Shown: positions 50,252 to 62,864, numbered from the stretch's first letter. The stretch is DNA of 64,000 nt from Ignavibacteria bacterium (GCA_016873805.1 VGVZ01000007.1:1-64000), one strand, 5' to 3'. Notes: generated by a model not told the origin, from the sequence alone. Made by a program: numbers and translations.

Positions 50252-50638
50252 ATGGAAACAAGAATTCGAAGACGCATCGTCCTTGTCGGTGACAAGGTAC
50301 TAATCTCACCCGATCGTGAGCAGGATCGCACCGCCCACGGCCTGTACCTCCCCCCGGGCGTCAAAGAAAAGGAAAAGGTCCAAAGCGGAATCGTTGTCCA
50401 TGTCGGACCCGGCTATGCTGTCCCCAATCCTCACGCGATGGATCAGGAACCGTGGTCGACAACCCCCAAGGATCCCGTGAAGTATCTTCCGCTGCAAGCT
50501 GAAGAGGGAGATGTCGCGATCTTCCTCAGAGAATCGGCGGTGGAGATCGAATTTGAAGAAGAGCGGTACTTCATCGTCCCCCATTCATCGATACTGATGC
50601 TCGTGCGTAGACGCGACTTCGACGTCTTGGAGCAGTGA
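50252..50638 (+). CDS. GroES-like (Cpn10 family) protein
   Basis: A 128-residue Cpn10-family protein: VLVGDKVLISPDREQDRTAH, GLYLPPGVKEKEKVQSGIVV and HVGPGYAVPNPHAMDQEPW, then DVAIFLRESAVEIEFEEERY and FIVPHSSILMLVR. It is longer than GroES (about 97 residues) because of an extended segment in the middle, and belongs to the divergent Cpn10-like group of Bacteroidota. No groEL gene is adjacent, so whether it caps GroEL is unknown. ATG 50252 starts METRIRRRIV; the upstream open frame to 50129 crosses a hairpin. Confidence 0.85.
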   Translation: METRIRRRIVLVGDKVLISPDREQDRTAHGLYLPPGVKEKEKVQSGIVVHVGPGYAVPNPHAMDQEPWSTTPKDPVKYLPLQAEEGDVAIFLRESAVEIEFEEERYFIVPHSSILMLVRRRDFDVLEQ

Positions 50639-50648
50639 GGCCTGAGCA

Positions 50649-50918
50649 TTGCCTTCCGATCTCTTTCTCTACAGTTACGAAAACGTCCTTCGCCAGCTTG
50701 AATCCGCTGAATATCTCAACGGCTACTACGTTCTCGAATTCTACGCCGACGACGATGGCCGCCCCTCTCGAATCCCTGCATCCAAGCGCTCGAAGTTCTA
50801 CCTCTACCCCTCCGGAGGAACCCTCAGGGACGGCAATTTCCACCTGATATTCTACGACTCCCGCTTCGATACGTACCGCGGTTTCAAACCTCCACATCTG
50901 AAAAAGAATCCCCACTAG
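50649..50918 (+). CDS. Hypothetical protein
   Basis: An 89-residue protein that starts with TTG 50649, 10 bp after the GroES-like stop; no ATG is available at the 5' end. The sequence (LFLYSYENVLRQLESAEYL, FYADDDGRPSRIPASKRS, FYLYPSGGTLRDGNFHLIFY) is rich in Tyr and Phe and predicted mostly beta. No family recognised. The tight spacing suggests cotranscription with the GroES-like gene, although the start codon is weak. Confidence 0.5.
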   Translation: MPSDLFLYSYENVLRQLESAEYLNGYYVLEFYADDDGRPSRIPASKRSKFYLYPSGGTLRDGNFHLIFYDSRFDTYRGFKPPHLKKNPH

Positions 50919-50993
50919 TCGTCCGGAACATTTTCGATTCTCCTGCGGTTGAGGTGGTATCCAATCTTCCACCAGAGCAGACAGGAGAACACC

Positions 50994-51428
50994 ATGTACG
51001 ATGTCCTGATCCAGCGCATGAGGGATGAAGTCACTCAACTCGGTGCAACAGAACTTCGCACCGCGGCAGAGGTCGACGCATTCCTCCCGAACACAAAAGA
51101 AATCACGCTTGTCGTTGTAAACTCGATATGCGGATGTGCCGCAGGCGCGGCCCGACCCGGTCTCATGAAGGCGCTTCGCAACTCGACCAAACCGGATCAG
51201 ATCGCGACTGTCTTTGCAGGTCAGGATCGCGAAGCGACGGCTCGTGCACGTGAGTATTTTACCGATCAGCCTCCCTCGTCACCTTCCTTTGCCTTGTTCA
51301 AAGATGGTTCATTTGTCCAGATGGTTCACCGGCATGAAATTGAAGGAAGAAGCGCAGATGAAGTCGCCACGCGGCTTATGCAGTTGTTCGATGCATATTG
51401 TGGAAATCACACCGAGCTTTCCCAATAG
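50994..51428 (+). CDS. Bacilliredoxin (BrxA/BrxB family)
   Basis: A 144-residue YphP/YqiW-type protein with the CGC active site in VVNSICGCAAGAARPG (Cys46, Cys48) and the typical start MYDVLIQRMRDEVTQLGA. In Firmicutes these proteins remove bacillithiol from cytoplasmic proteins; FCB bacteria carry the same family. ATG 50994 follows CAGGAGAACACC. Length matches the family. It stands alone before an exported protein gene. Confidence 0.92.
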   Translation: MYDVLIQRMRDEVTQLGATELRTAAEVDAFLPNTKEITLVVVNSICGCAAGAARPGLMKALRNSTKPDQIATVFAGQDREATARAREYFTDQPPSSPSFALFKDGSFVQMVHRHEIEGRSADEVATRLMQLFDAYCGNHTELSQ

Positions 51429-51651
51429 AACCGATGTGCTGACCAGGCTTTCTCAGGTCGTGCTGAGGGGCTTGCGTGAGAGAGAGAACATCCGTCATGA
51501 ATCCAAATGGGATGGGCCGGTCAGACCATGACCTTCCGTTCACCAACGTGCTCACGGCTTTTCACCTTGGTTCGAAGTGCCGCTGCGCCCATTCGTTCTG
51601 AAAAACCAAACATTACATACGGCATCACTCACTTTAATGAGGAGGTTGTAC

Positions 51652-52269
51652 ATGAACACAATATTCCGCAGTGCGGTCTTCCTTTCGTTATTTGTTTGTG
51701 CTGCAGAAGCACAGGCAAACACTTCGATTGTTTCTCAACCGTGGTCAGAGTCACCAACCCCCGGTCAAAGCTACATGGTGAGACCATTGCTCGACTATCT
51801 TCCCGAGTACAAAGACAAACACACAATCCTCATGCGGGTTGTCAATGAATCCGGGCTTCCGTATGAAGAGAGAATTCGGCTGTATGAAGCCGAGATCAAC
51901 AAACTCAGGAACCAGTTTTCACAGGCGAGACGCGCGGAGTACGAGAGCAAGTCAGAAGAGCGATCGGTCGGCCACAGCTGTACGAGCAAATCATCAGGGG
52001 GCATAAAGGACTGCGGGTGGAAATTCGTGGTTGCCCCAACGGAGGGGATGTATACGGAAAGAGGATGGACAAGGGTGAGTGGAACGGACAAAGGTATTTC
52101 GATTTCGGAATCCGGCGAAAGAGCTGGTATACGGATGACAGTGGCGGGGAAAGGAAGAAACGCAGGCACTCTCCATGTGATTTTCAGATACAAAACTGAC
52201 TTTGTGAACACTGCAGTCGAAAAAGAGACATCTGAACTTTTCGGTCTCATCGTATCGAAAGCTCAATAG
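51652..52269 (+). CDS. Exported hypothetical protein
   Basis: A 205-residue protein with a clear signal peptide (FRSAVFLSLFVCAAEAQA) after ATG 51652, preceded by GAGGAGGTTGTAC. The mature part has a helical segment, EERIRLYEAEINKLRNQFSQ, and a C-terminal beta-rich region with two cysteines (HSCTSKSSGGIKDCGW) that could form a disulfide. No family recognised; a periplasmic or outer-membrane-associated role is inferred only from the signal. A terminator-like hairpin follows at 52334. Confidence 0.75.
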   Translation: MNTIFRSAVFLSLFVCAAEAQANTSIVSQPWSESPTPGQSYMVRPLLDYLPEYKDKHTILMRVVNESGLPYEERIRLYEAEINKLRNQFSQARRAEYESKSEERSVGHSCTSKSSGGIKDCGWKFVVAPTEGMYTERGWTRVSGTDKGISISESGERAGIRMTVAGKGRNAGTLHVIFRYKTDFVNTAVEKETSELFGLIVSKAQ

Positions 52270-52333
52270 GGAAATTCAGCTTTCGTCGAGTACCCGGCTG
52301 CGTCCAACAACTCGGCATGCAGAGGTGTGAAAA

Positions 52334-52359
52334 AGGCTTCAGCAACTCTGCTGAAGCCT
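52334..52359. terminator. Bidirectional intrinsic terminator
   Basis: AGGCTTCAGC (52334-52343) and GCTGAAGCCT (52350-52359) form a perfect 10-bp stem with a 6-nt loop, flanked by GAAAA on the left and CTATTGTTT on the right. It sits between convergent genes (exported protein on plus, lipoprotein on minus), where it can stop both transcripts. Confidence 0.75.
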
Positions 52360-52405
52360 CTATTGTTTCCGAAGCAGGTCCGGACTGTGAGGCCCTTCAA
52401 CAGGA

Positions 52406-53071
52406 TCAGTTATTTAATGCACCTTGAGTGATCCAGAGCGAAATGTTATCTATCTCTCCTGAACTGAGAAATGGTCCTCCCTGCGGCATTCGAGGAATTC
52501 CAACGGCTGTGCCGCGCAACACTCTCACCAACAAACTTCCTTCGCCGTTTCCGGGAGTCACAACCGGACCATTTCTGCTCGTTCCTGCCATCAGTCCCGC
52601 ATAGCTGTCGAGAAAGAGATTGTTTGTTCCCCCGTGACACCCAACACACGATGATTGAAAGCGGGGAAGAATTGTTGTCGAAAACGAGACTGCAGCGGGA
52701 GCTGCACTGATGATTCGCACGGGAATGGTGTTGCTTGCGCGTCCTCCAACCACGATCTCGACAGATCCCGTTGCGGCTCCCGAGGGAACACGTGCGCGTA
52801 TCTGTATGTTGGTCCATGAAATGAACTCGGTGACATTGGTACCGCCGATTCGGAGGGTGCTGGTGCCCCTCGAATCGCCGAAATTGTTCCCTTGAACTGT
52901 CAAGATGTCGCCCGATCGAGCCGAATCGGGAAAAATTGATGTAATTGCCGGGGCGGCGGCCTGAGCGGGCGGCGGGTCTTGCTGTGGATTCGTGCCGGAA
53001 TCGCTGCATGCTGCAAGAAGGGTGAGCACTGCGACGACGAGATGGACCGACAAATCTCGCTTCTTCACCAT
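52406..53071 (-). CDS. Lipoprotein with IPT/TIG and c-type haem-binding domains
   Basis: A 221-residue protein. The N-terminus is a lipoprotein signal ending LTLLAACS, so it should be lipid-anchored. Residues about 38-120 form an IPT/TIG domain (ITSIFPDSARSGDILTVQGN, then FGDSRGTSTLRIGGTNVTEF). The C-terminal part has one haem site, FQSSCVGCHGG, plus MPQGGPFLSSGEIDNISLWI typical of cytochrome-c-like domains in Bacteroidota lipoproteins. It may carry electrons or sense redox outside the cell. ATG 53071 precedes the lipobox; the frame is open to 53188. Confidence 0.85.
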   Translation of the reverse strand: MVKKRDLSVHLVVAVLTLLAACSDSGTNPQQDPPPAQAAAPAITSIFPDSARSGDILTVQGNNFGDSRGTSTLRIGGTNVTEFISWTNIQIRARVPSGAATGSVEIVVGGRASNTIPVRIISAAPAAVSFSTTILPRFQSSCVGCHGGTNNLFLDSYAGLMAGTSRNGPVVTPGNGEGSLLVRVLRGTAVGIPRMPQGGPFLSSGEIDNISLWITQGALNN

Positions 53072-53229
53072 CGTTGTTCTCTCCTTTCGATGTTGCGTGA
53101 TCTGGTATTGCATGTCAAACTTCCAGGCGGCGGAAGAAGTTCCGAAGAGCACAATAATACACCGGTTACGAGACTTTACTGAAGACAATTAGTTCAATAG
53201 ATTATCACACACGTCATCAGGGAGTGCCG

Positions 53230-53886
53230 ATGAAATCGCCGCTGCATCATATCTTTGGATCGTTTGATCGCAAACCGTCAACGTTGCATCCTGCCATCAT
53301 TCTCTTGCATGGGCGGGGAGCAGATGAAGAGGACTTACTGGGGCTTGTGCCGTATCTCGACAAACGACTCCTCGCGGTGGCCGTGCGCGCTCCCTATCGG
53401 TTTCCATTCGCCGGGTACACGTGGTACGATGTTCAGGAGGTAGGGGCACCGGATCCGGAAGAGTTTCAACATAGCTATGAAGCGCTTCTGGAATTCGTCG
53501 AGCATTTCAAGCGGAATCATCCCGTTGATCCGGAGCACCTCTTTCTCTTCGGATTCAGCATGGGTGCGGTGATGTCCTTTGCACTCTCCCTTTCGCATCC
53601 CGAGATGGTTCGGGGAACGATCGCCCACAGCGGATACATTCCCGAACAGAACAATCTTGAAATTCGGTGGGATGCCCTTGGCTCGCTCGGCGTGTTCGTT
53701 GCACACGGGATCCACGATCCTGTGATCAGCATCGATCATGCACGGCGGGCAAAAGAACGACTGTCTCGTACATCTGTGAGGCTGACGTACAGAGAATATC
53801 CGATGGCCCATCAGATCAGCGAAGCAAGTCTGGGAGACTTCACCCGGTGGTTGAGCGGAGAGCTTGACGGGACCTCCTCAGGGTAG
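53230..53886 (+). CDS. Carboxylesterase / phospholipase family hydrolase
   Basis: A 218-residue alpha/beta hydrolase of the YpfH/Abhydrolase_2 type: PAIILLHGRGADEEDLLGLV with the oxyanion region, LFLFGFSMGAVMSFALSLSH (nucleophile Ser110), VFVAHGIHDPVISIDHARRA (acid) and YPMAHQISEASLGDF (His). Family members hydrolyse short acyl esters or lysophospholipids in the cytoplasm. ATG 53230 follows GGAGTGCCG; a GTG at 53224 is also open. No signal peptide. It stands between the lipoprotein and the response regulator without obvious partners. Confidence 0.87.
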   Translation: MKSPLHHIFGSFDRKPSTLHPAIILLHGRGADEEDLLGLVPYLDKRLLAVAVRAPYRFPFAGYTWYDVQEVGAPDPEEFQHSYEALLEFVEHFKRNHPVDPEHLFLFGFSMGAVMSFALSLSHPEMVRGTIAHSGYIPEQNNLEIRWDALGSLGVFVAHGIHDPVISIDHARRAKERLSRTSVRLTYREYPMAHQISEASLGDFTRWLSGELDGTSSG

Positions 53887-54025
53887 TTCAACAACCGAAT
53901 GAAGATGGCCCCAGTGGAGTAGATTCAGCAAACAGAACGCCGATTCTGGCGTTTGCTTGCAAACGATTTCGGGAGTCTGTATCTTGATCAGGCATCCGTT
54001 GAACAACGCAGAGAGAGAGGAATCA

Positions 54026-54400
54026 TTGGTCTTGAGCAAGCACATACTGGTGGTGGATGATGAACCGGCATATCTGAGAACGATGAGTCAGATCCTCAAA
54101 GGGAAGGGTTACGATGTCCGGGAGGCGCTAAGCGGTAATGAAGCGCTAAAGACTCTTCAGAAATTTGAACCTGACCTCATTCTCCTTGATGTTCGGATGC
54201 CGGACATGAACGGATTCGACCTGCTTGATCGGATCAAACAGCTTCCCCACCTCGCAAGCAAGCCCGTTATCTTCGTTTCAGGGATGGACGATTTTCACGC
54301 GCGCAAGGTTGCGAAAGACCTTGGCGCGGTAGATTATCTCCTCAAACCGCTAGACGAACGAGAGGTCAATAGCGTAGTTGAAAAATATCTTCATGATTGA
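54026..54400 (+). CDS. Single-domain response regulator (CheY-like)
   Basis: A 124-residue receiver: HILVVDDEPAYLRTMSQIL (acidic pair Asp-Asp-Glu), phosphoacceptor Asp in DLILLDVRMPDMNGFDLLDR, Thr/Ser switch in VIFVSGMDD and Lys in DYLLKPLDEREVNSVV. There is no output domain, so it signals through partners. The start is TTG 54026 with GAGAGAGAGG just upstream; an in-frame ATG at 53957 lies before that site. It is followed 82 bp later by a hybrid histidine kinase and probably forms a signalling pair with it. Confidence 0.88.
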   Translation: MVLSKHILVVDDEPAYLRTMSQILKGKGYDVREALSGNEALKTLQKFEPDLILLDVRMPDMNGFDLLDRIKQLPHLASKPVIFVSGMDDFHARKVAKDLGAVDYLLKPLDEREVNSVVEKYLHD

Positions 54401-54482
54401 TCGACGATTTTCCTCGAAGAACCGGACGTCTGCGGAGCCATTCCCTCCTTCCCCGAGCAGTTGAACTCAAACGGTTACCCCC

Positions 54483-56714
54483 ATGAAGCATCGAATAGGC
54501 AAACGACGGCAACTCCTCAAAGCCCTGGGTCCTGTGGAGCAGGCGCAGATCGTGGCGTCGACTGCCGTTGTCGTCGCGATGGTGACCATTGTGATGGTTC
54601 GCGTGTTCAGCGACTACAAGATGAACTGGTACGACTTCGTGAGTGTGATCACGGTCGGAATCTTCGGCTTTCTCATCGTCTACTTCACTCTGAAGTACGG
54701 CCAGCTTCTCGAAGAACAGAAGCAGGAGCTGCTTGCTCTCAACAAGATTGCCGAAGCAGTCAATCGCGCAGTGGAAATCGATATCCTGTTGAAGAATGCG
54801 CTGCGCGAGGTCAAAGGGTTGCTGGACGCCGACTATGCGTGGATGTACCACACGGACGGGAACAATCTGGTGCTGAAGACCGCGTTGGGATCGGACGGGA
54901 TGGAGGAGACCGTCCTTCCCCCCTTGACCCCGATGGACAGCGAGAAATTCGAGTGGGTTGTCTTCCCGCGCATTCGAAAACGCCCGGGGCGCAGCAGAAT
55001 GAAAGAGCGCGATGAATGGCCGTGGAAGAAATTCAAGAGCTGGGCATCGGTGCCCATCATGATGAAGGACAACTTCTCCGGCGTGATGATTCTCGCGAGC
55101 AATCGCGCGGAAGCGTTCACGGAAAAGCAGCTCGAGCTGATGACCGCGTTCGCCAATCAGGTGGGAGTCGCGTTGGAAAACGCGACCCTCTTCGAACGGC
55201 TTCGTCGTTCGGAGGAACGCTACGCCGATCTCTTCGAAAACTCTCCCGATATGTACCACATCGTGAATCGGTCGGGAATCATTCTCAGCTGCAACAAGAC
55301 GGAGGCCACGCACCTGGGATACTCCAAGGAGGAACTCATTGGCCATTCGATTCTCAGACTCTATCCCGCATCGTATCACGAACAGGCGCACGAATCCTTG
55401 AGAGAGATGTTTGAGGAGGACTACGAGGCAAAAGGACTCGAGGAGGAAATGGTCACCAAAGAGGGAGACCTGATACAAGTCAGCGTCAATACGTCCATCA
55501 TCTACGACGAAGAGGGACGAGCAGCCCTGGTGCGATGGGTCGGACGCGATATCACCGAAAGAAAAAAACTGGAATCGAAGATCCTCCATGCGCAGCGAAT
55601 CGACAGCATCGGAAATCTTGCAGGAGGAGTGGCGCATGATTTCAACAACATCTTGACCTCTATCCTTGGTTCAACCGCAATCATGAAGCGCAAGATGAAA
55701 ACGAGCGATCAATGGTACCGCTTTGCCGATATCATCGAGAGTGCTGCCCGACGGGGGGCAAGTCTTACCCGCCAACTCCTGACGTTCGCTCGAAAAAGTC
55801 CGGTGCAATTCAAACCGCTTTTGCTCAACGACGTCGTCAGTGCAACGCTTCACCTGTTTGGGCGAAGCACGGATAAAACGATCGATCTGGAGACCAGCCT
55901 GGCGGCCGACGCAGGAGTGATCAATGGTGATGAAGGTCAGCTCCAGCAAGCATTGCTGAACCTCTTGATCAATGCGAGGGATGCGATGCCGGAGGGAGGG
56001 AAAATCGTGGTTGCCACGGATCGGACGACGGTCGATCGTGAACGGAAGACCGACATGGGAGAAATTCGAGCGGGCCGCTATGTTTCAATATCCGTGCGCG
56101 ACACGGGAATCGGGATGGATACAGAAACGCGCCAGCGAATCTTCGAGCCGTTCTTCACGACCAAAGAGCAGGGAAAAGGAACGGGACTCGGTCTCTCGGT
56201 TGTCTATGGAGTGGTGAATGCACACAATGGATTCATCTCTGTCCAGAGCGAGAGAGGAAGAGGAAGCGAGTTCCGTCTTTATCTTCCTCTCCTCGAGGTC
56301 AAAGAGACGATGTACCGAAAAGCAAAAACGGGTCAAGTGTTCACCGGCGATAAACGAATCCTCGTGGTGGACGACGAAGAACATGTGGGAGACGTCATTG
56401 CAGGAATGCTGAAGAACCTTGGGTACAAGGTCTCGATCGTGCGAAGCGGAGCGCAGGCTGTCGCACGAGTGAAGCGAGCGAAGAAGAAATTCGATGTTGT
56501 GATCCTCGACATGAACATGCCGCGCATGGGAGGAAAAGAAACTCTCGCCAAACTTCGGAAACTTGAGCCTGCCCTCCGCGTCATCGTCTCCACCGGTTAC
56601 AGCACCACAAGTCTCGAGTCGTCTCCCATCAGCGAAGCGATCTCCGGATTCCTGCAGAAGCCGTATCAGATCGAAGAACTCTCCAAAGCGATTCGGGAAG
56701 TTCTCGACCGGTGA
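54483..56714 (+). CDS. Hybrid sensor histidine kinase (GAF-PAS-HisKA-HATPase-REC)
   Basis: A 743-residue membrane sensor. Two helices near the N-terminus ([20 protein letters not shown] and [17 protein letters not shown]) are followed by a GAF domain (about 95-240) and a PAS domain (about 245-370). The kinase core shows the H box in [16 protein letters not shown] (His near 390), the N box [15 protein letters not shown]1 DTGIGMD and G2 [13 protein letters not shown]-terminal receiver begins [19 protein letters not shown] with acceptor Asp in [13 protein letters not shown]. The input signal is unknown. The PAS and GAF arrangement suggests a cytoplasmic or redox cue. Confidence 0.92.
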   Translation: MKHRIGKRRQLLKALGPVEQAQIVASTAVVVAMVTIVMVRVFSDYKMNWYDFVSVITVGIFGFLIVYFTLKYGQLLEEQKQELLALNKIAEAVNRAVEIDILLKNALREVKGLLDADYAWMYHTDGNNLVLKTALGSDGMEETVLPPLTPMDSEKFEWVVFPRIRKRPGRSRMKERDEWPWKKFKSWASVPIMMKDNFSGVMILASNRAEAFTEKQLELMTAFANQVGVALENATLFERLRRSEERYADLFENSPDMYHIVNRSGIILSCNKTEATHLGYSKEELIGHSILRLYPASYHEQAHESLREMFEEDYEAKGLEEEMVTKEGDLIQVSVNTSIIYDEEGRAALVRWVGRDITERKKLESKILHAQRIDSIGNLAGGVAHDFNNILTSILGSTAIMKRKMKTSDQWYRFADIIESAARRGASLTRQLLTFARKSPVQFKPLLLNDVVSATLHLFGRSTDKTIDLETSLAADAGVINGDEGQLQQALLNLLINARDAMPEGGKIVVATDRTTVDRERKTDMGEIRAGRYVSISVRDTGIGMDTETRQRIFEPFFTTKEQGKGTGLGLSVVYGVVNAHNGFISVQSERGRGSEFRLYLPLLEVKETMYRKAKTGQVFTGDKRILVVDDEEHVGDVIAGMLKNLGYKVSIVRSGAQAVARVKRAKKKFDVVILDMNMPRMGGKETLAKLRKLEPALRVIVSTGYSTTSLESSPISEAISGFLQKPYQIEELSKAIREVLDR

Positions 56715-56839
56715 CCGTTGTCACCCCCTCCTATCGGAACGCCCAGTGACATCATGCTTCAGTTGCAAGTCGGGCAAATAATTGCTACCATGCCCGCAAA
56801 TCACACCACTGCAACGCCCCCTGACGTTCATTCAGATCG

Positions 56840-59676
<2,837 letters not shown>

Positions 59677-59714
59677 ATCTCATTGAACCAGAACAAATCG
59701 TGAAAGGTGTATTC

Positions 59715-60365
59715 ATGCGGAACAATCTGATGCGATTCATGGCGATCGGTCTGATGACCATCATCGGACTCTCTGTATCCGAAGCACAAGCGAGGGCCGG
59801 AAAACTGGGCGTGGGGGTCGACGGAGCGTACTATGTGTTCGACTCCGACTTCACCGGAACAAAGCCATCGACGGGAGCGAATCTCAACGTCAGCTACTCC
59901 CTCAGCGATTACATCAGTTTGCGCGGCTCAATGGGAGTGAGTCAACTTCAGGCGAAGGGATCGCCGTATTCAAGTCTTCTGACTACCTACGTCCATGGTT
60001 CGCTTGGCCTCGGAGTCAACTTCCTCCCCAACGAATCGGTGAATCCCTTTGTGTATGCCGCTGGAAGCGCGTTCTATTTTGATCCGCGAACCGGCGGGAG
60101 AATGGTTCTCCCCTCACCCCACAACGGTAGCGGCATCGGTGCCACACTTGTTGGAGGTGCCGGAGTCGAATTCCATCTGAGTGAGTTTGTCGCACTCTCC
60201 CTCGCCGCCGAGGGTTCTGTTCCGACGACGGATCGGCTTGATGCCGTGATCAACGGTTCAAAAGACATGTTCTACGGTGTTTCGGTGGGGATTCGGTACT
60301 ATGTGTTCGATTCAGGTTTTGTTAAGCGCATGCTGAAGGCCTACGAAGAACGTGCGACGAAGTAG
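59715..60365 (+). CDS. Outer-membrane beta-barrel protein
   Basis: A 216-residue protein with a signal peptide (MRFMAIGLMTIIGLSVSEAQ) followed by alternating hydrophobic beta strands: KLGVGVDGAYYVFDSD, ANLNVSYSLSDYISLRGSMG, VHGSLGLGVNFLPNESVNPF, VGGAGVEFHLSEFVALSLAA and FYGVSVGIRYYVFDSGFVKR. The pattern matches eight-stranded OmpA-like or OprF-like porins, ending in a terminal helix or tail. It probably has no enzymatic role. ATG 59715 is used; the frame is open to 59673, overlapping ligA. Confidence 0.83.
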   Translation: MRNNLMRFMAIGLMTIIGLSVSEAQARAGKLGVGVDGAYYVFDSDFTGTKPSTGANLNVSYSLSDYISLRGSMGVSQLQAKGSPYSSLLTTYVHGSLGLGVNFLPNESVNPFVYAAGSAFYFDPRTGGRMVLPSPHNGSGIGATLVGGAGVEFHLSEFVALSLAAEGSVPTTDRLDAVINGSKDMFYGVSVGIRYYVFDSGFVKRMLKAYEERATK

Positions 60366-60430
60366 AATGGGTGCCGCACGATGCTGCGCGCGTCGATGAG
60401 GGCAAATCTCAAGAAACGGTGAGCGGTTCT

Positions 60431-60970
60431 ATGTTCAATAATCTGCGAGCGGCAGTCGGACTCCTCTATGCCCGAATGGTATTTCGGAAGCAGAAGGACT
60501 CCGTCGTGCGCTTCACGAACGCGGTTTCGCGCTCCCAGAAAGCGCTCGTCGTTCTTCCGTCGACCGCGCGCGATACCTCGGCGGTTCAATGGGTGCTCCG
60601 ATATCTCGCCGATCGATTCCGAGATGGAAAACTCGTCGTTGTGGGACGTGAAGAAGTCGCCTCGACCCTCGAAGGTCCGGGGGCCAGCACCATGCTGATG
60701 TATAACGAAAAAGATCTGAATGCGTGGTTTGTTCCGACCGCGCATTTGCGTCAAAATCTGAAAAAAGCTACATTCGATGTGGCGATCGATCTGAATACGG
60801 AATTCGAACTCGCCGGAGCGTTTCTTTGCCGCGAGTCCAATGCGCCACTTCGGGTGAGTTTCGCCAAAGATCACGCAGACGAGTTCTTCAATTTTCAAGT
60901 CCAGACGAAATCTGCCGCAAGCATGGCTCTAGCGTATCGAAACTTGATACGGTGTCTGGAAATGTTTTAG
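60431..60970 (+). CDS. DUF6913-like / GT9-like hypothetical protein
   Basis: A 179-residue protein. The outline of a Rossmann-like domain is visible: KALVVLPSTARDTSAVQWVL, KLVVVGREEVASTL, FDVAIDLNTEFELAGAFLCR and ESNAPLRVSFAKDHADEFFN. It resembles DUF6913 proteins of Bacteroidota, which look like the N-terminal half of heptosyltransferases (GT9). The C-terminal donor domain of GT9 is missing, so catalysis as a transferase is unlikely. It is 24 bp upstream of the STAS gene. Confidence 0.6.
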   Translation: MFNNLRAAVGLLYARMVFRKQKDSVVRFTNAVSRSQKALVVLPSTARDTSAVQWVLRYLADRFRDGKLVVVGREEVASTLEGPGASTMLMYNEKDLNAWFVPTAHLRQNLKKATFDVAIDLNTEFELAGAFLCRESNAPLRVSFAKDHADEFFNFQVQTKSAASMALAYRNLIRCLEMF

Positions 60971-60994
60971 GATTGATGCCGGAGGGAGGTTCCT

Positions 60995-61327
60995 ATGGAA
61001 TTCGAAGTCAAGAAAAACGGATCGGCAACTATCTTCAAACTGCTGGATCGAAAACTTGATTCGAGTATTTCCCCCGAGCTGAAGGGAGAATTCTTGATCC
61101 TCTGCCGACCGGATACCCAGCAGCTGATTATCGATCTCTCCGAGGTAGAGTTTTGTGACAGCAGTGGATTGAGCGCACTCCTCATTGCCGAGCGCAAGAT
61201 GCGCGAGTACGGCGGCGAAGTCCGACTGGCTGGTCTTCACAAGAAAGTCCTCTCCCTGATCAAGATATCCCACCTCGATCGTGCGTTCGGGATCTACGAG
61301 AGCGTTGCGAAAGCGCTGAAGTCCTAG
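60995..61327 (+). CDS. STAS domain anti-anti-sigma factor
   Basis: A 110-residue SpoIIAA-like protein: MEFEVKKNGSATIFKLLDRK, LIIDLSEVEFCDSSGLSALL (phosphorylatable Ser56) and VRLAGLHKKVLSLIKISHLD. In the partner-switching system a kinase-type anti-sigma factor phosphorylates the serine, and an RsbU-like phosphatase such as the one at 44478-46976 reverses it. No RsbW-type kinase is seen in the window, so the third partner lies elsewhere. GGAGGTTCCT precedes ATG 60995. Confidence 0.93.
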   Translation: MEFEVKKNGSATIFKLLDRKLDSSISPELKGEFLILCRPDTQQLIIDLSEVEFCDSSGLSALLIAERKMREYGGEVRLAGLHKKVLSLIKISHLDRAFGIYESVAKALKS

Positions 61328-61400
61328 TTCTTCACCTCACACGGCGCCGATATCCCAAACCGCATCCGTGAACCCTGCCATCTCATAAGGATATCCTCGC

Positions 61401-62864
61401 ATGGGTTTCTCCACTGTCGACTACCTGATCGTCCTTATCTACCTGGCAGCGGTTGCTGCATTCGGGATTCTCCAGGGTGGGAAACAGCGGTCTGTGAAAG
61501 ACTACTTTCTTGGCAAGGAGACGATTCCCTGGTGGATTGTCTGCTTTTCGATTGTTGCAGCGGAGACGAGCACGCTGACCTTCATCAGCATTCCGGGGCT
61601 TGCCTATCTCACCAACCTCACGTTTCTCCAGGTGGCCGTTGGATATCTCATCGGGAGGATTGCGGTGAGCGTTCTCTTCCTTCCGGCGTATTACAAGGGT
61701 GAGCTCTCAACGGCGTACGCATTCCTCGAAACGCGTTTCGGCGTGAAGACCCGTCGATTTGCCTCGGTTGTGTTTCTTTTCACACGGCTTGCCGCAGACG
61801 GTGTTCGGCTATTCGCCACCGCGATTCCTCTGAAACTTATCCTTGACATCGATTATCCAGTGGCAATTCTCATTCTGGCTGCTGTGGCGTTCATCTATAC
61901 CTTCGCCGGGGGAGTGCGGGGAGTCATCTGGGTCGATGCTGTGCAGATGTTTATCTACCTGGGGGGTGCGTTGGTTGCTGCCCTGGTTCTCGTACTTTCC
62001 GCCGATGGTGGTCTCAGCGGTCTGTTCCAAACGGTCAGTTCGGCCGGAAAACTGAAGCTATTTGATGTCGAGTTCGGGACGGGCCTGCTCCAAAAGCCAT
62101 ACTCGATCATATCGGGAATACTCGGCGGAGCATTCCTCTCGATGGCTTCTCATGGAACGGATCAATTGATCGTTCAGAGGGTTCTCACCACGAAATCCCT
62201 TCAGGCCAGCCGGAAAGCGCTCATTGGAAGCGGGATCATCATCATCTTCCAGTTTGCGATTTTCCTCGTGGTTGGGGTTCTCCTGTATGCGCACTACGGT
62301 GGAGTGTCTGTGGGAGATCTCGGACTTCAGCGGGCGGATGAGATTTTTCCGCTCTTCATTATTCAAGGACTTCCGCAGGGGATCTCGGGGTTGATCATCG
62401 CGGGGTTGATGGCGGCCGCTCTCTCCACGCTTGCCGGCTCGATGAGTTCCATTGCTTCTTCTGTTGTTCTCGATCTCTGGAGTCCGATGGCGGGGGTGGA
62501 AGCAGACGAGCCGCGGGTGCTTCTGATATCACGGATGGCAACGCTCGTCGCGGCCATTGTCCTCGTGGGCGCGGCGGTGTTCTTCATGACGACGTCGCAG
62601 ACGGTGGTGGAACTTGCGCTGAGCATCGCGTCCTTCACATACGGCGGCTTGCTCGGGACGTTCCTCCTGGGCGTACTTTTCAAACGGCCGGTGCAGGAAG
62701 ACGCTCTTGCGGCTTTCGTGGCGGGAATTCTCGTGATGGTGACCGTGATCTCGCTGAAACTTGTTGCGTGGACCTGGTTCACGTTGATCGGCGTGATCGT
62801 CACGCTTTCGGTGGGAACACTTCTGAGTCGGCTCGCGAGGAACTCTTCCGCCCGCGATTCCTGA
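61401..62864 (+). CDS. Sodium:solute symporter (SSS family)
   Basis: A 487-residue transporter with about thirteen membrane helices. Family features are AAETSTLTFISIPGLAYLTN in helices 2-3, FLPAYYKGELSTAYAFLETR in the loop after helix 3, SHGTDQLIVQRVLTTKSLQA near helix 7 and GLIIAGLMAAALSTLAGSMS near helix 9. It imports a solute with Na+; the subgroup is near SGLT/PutP-like Bacteroidota transporters, but the solute cannot be predicted. AAGGATATCCTCGC precedes ATG 61401. Confidence 0.92.
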   Translation: MGFSTVDYLIVLIYLAAVAAFGILQGGKQRSVKDYFLGKETIPWWIVCFSIVAAETSTLTFISIPGLAYLTNLTFLQVAVGYLIGRIAVSVLFLPAYYKGELSTAYAFLETRFGVKTRRFASVVFLFTRLAADGVRLFATAIPLKLILDIDYPVAILILAAVAFIYTFAGGVRGVIWVDAVQMFIYLGGALVAALVLVLSADGGLSGLFQTVSSAGKLKLFDVEFGTGLLQKPYSIISGILGGAFLSMASHGTDQLIVQRVLTTKSLQASRKALIGSGIIIIFQFAIFLVVGVLLYAHYGGVSVGDLGLQRADEIFPLFIIQGLPQGISGLIIAGLMAAALSTLAGSMSSIASSVVLDLWSPMAGVEADEPRVLLISRMATLVAAIVLVGAAVFFMTTSQTVVELALSIASFTYGGLLGTFLLGVLFKRPVQEDALAAFVAGILVMVTVISLKLVAWTWFTLIGVIVTLSVGTLLSRLARNSSARDS

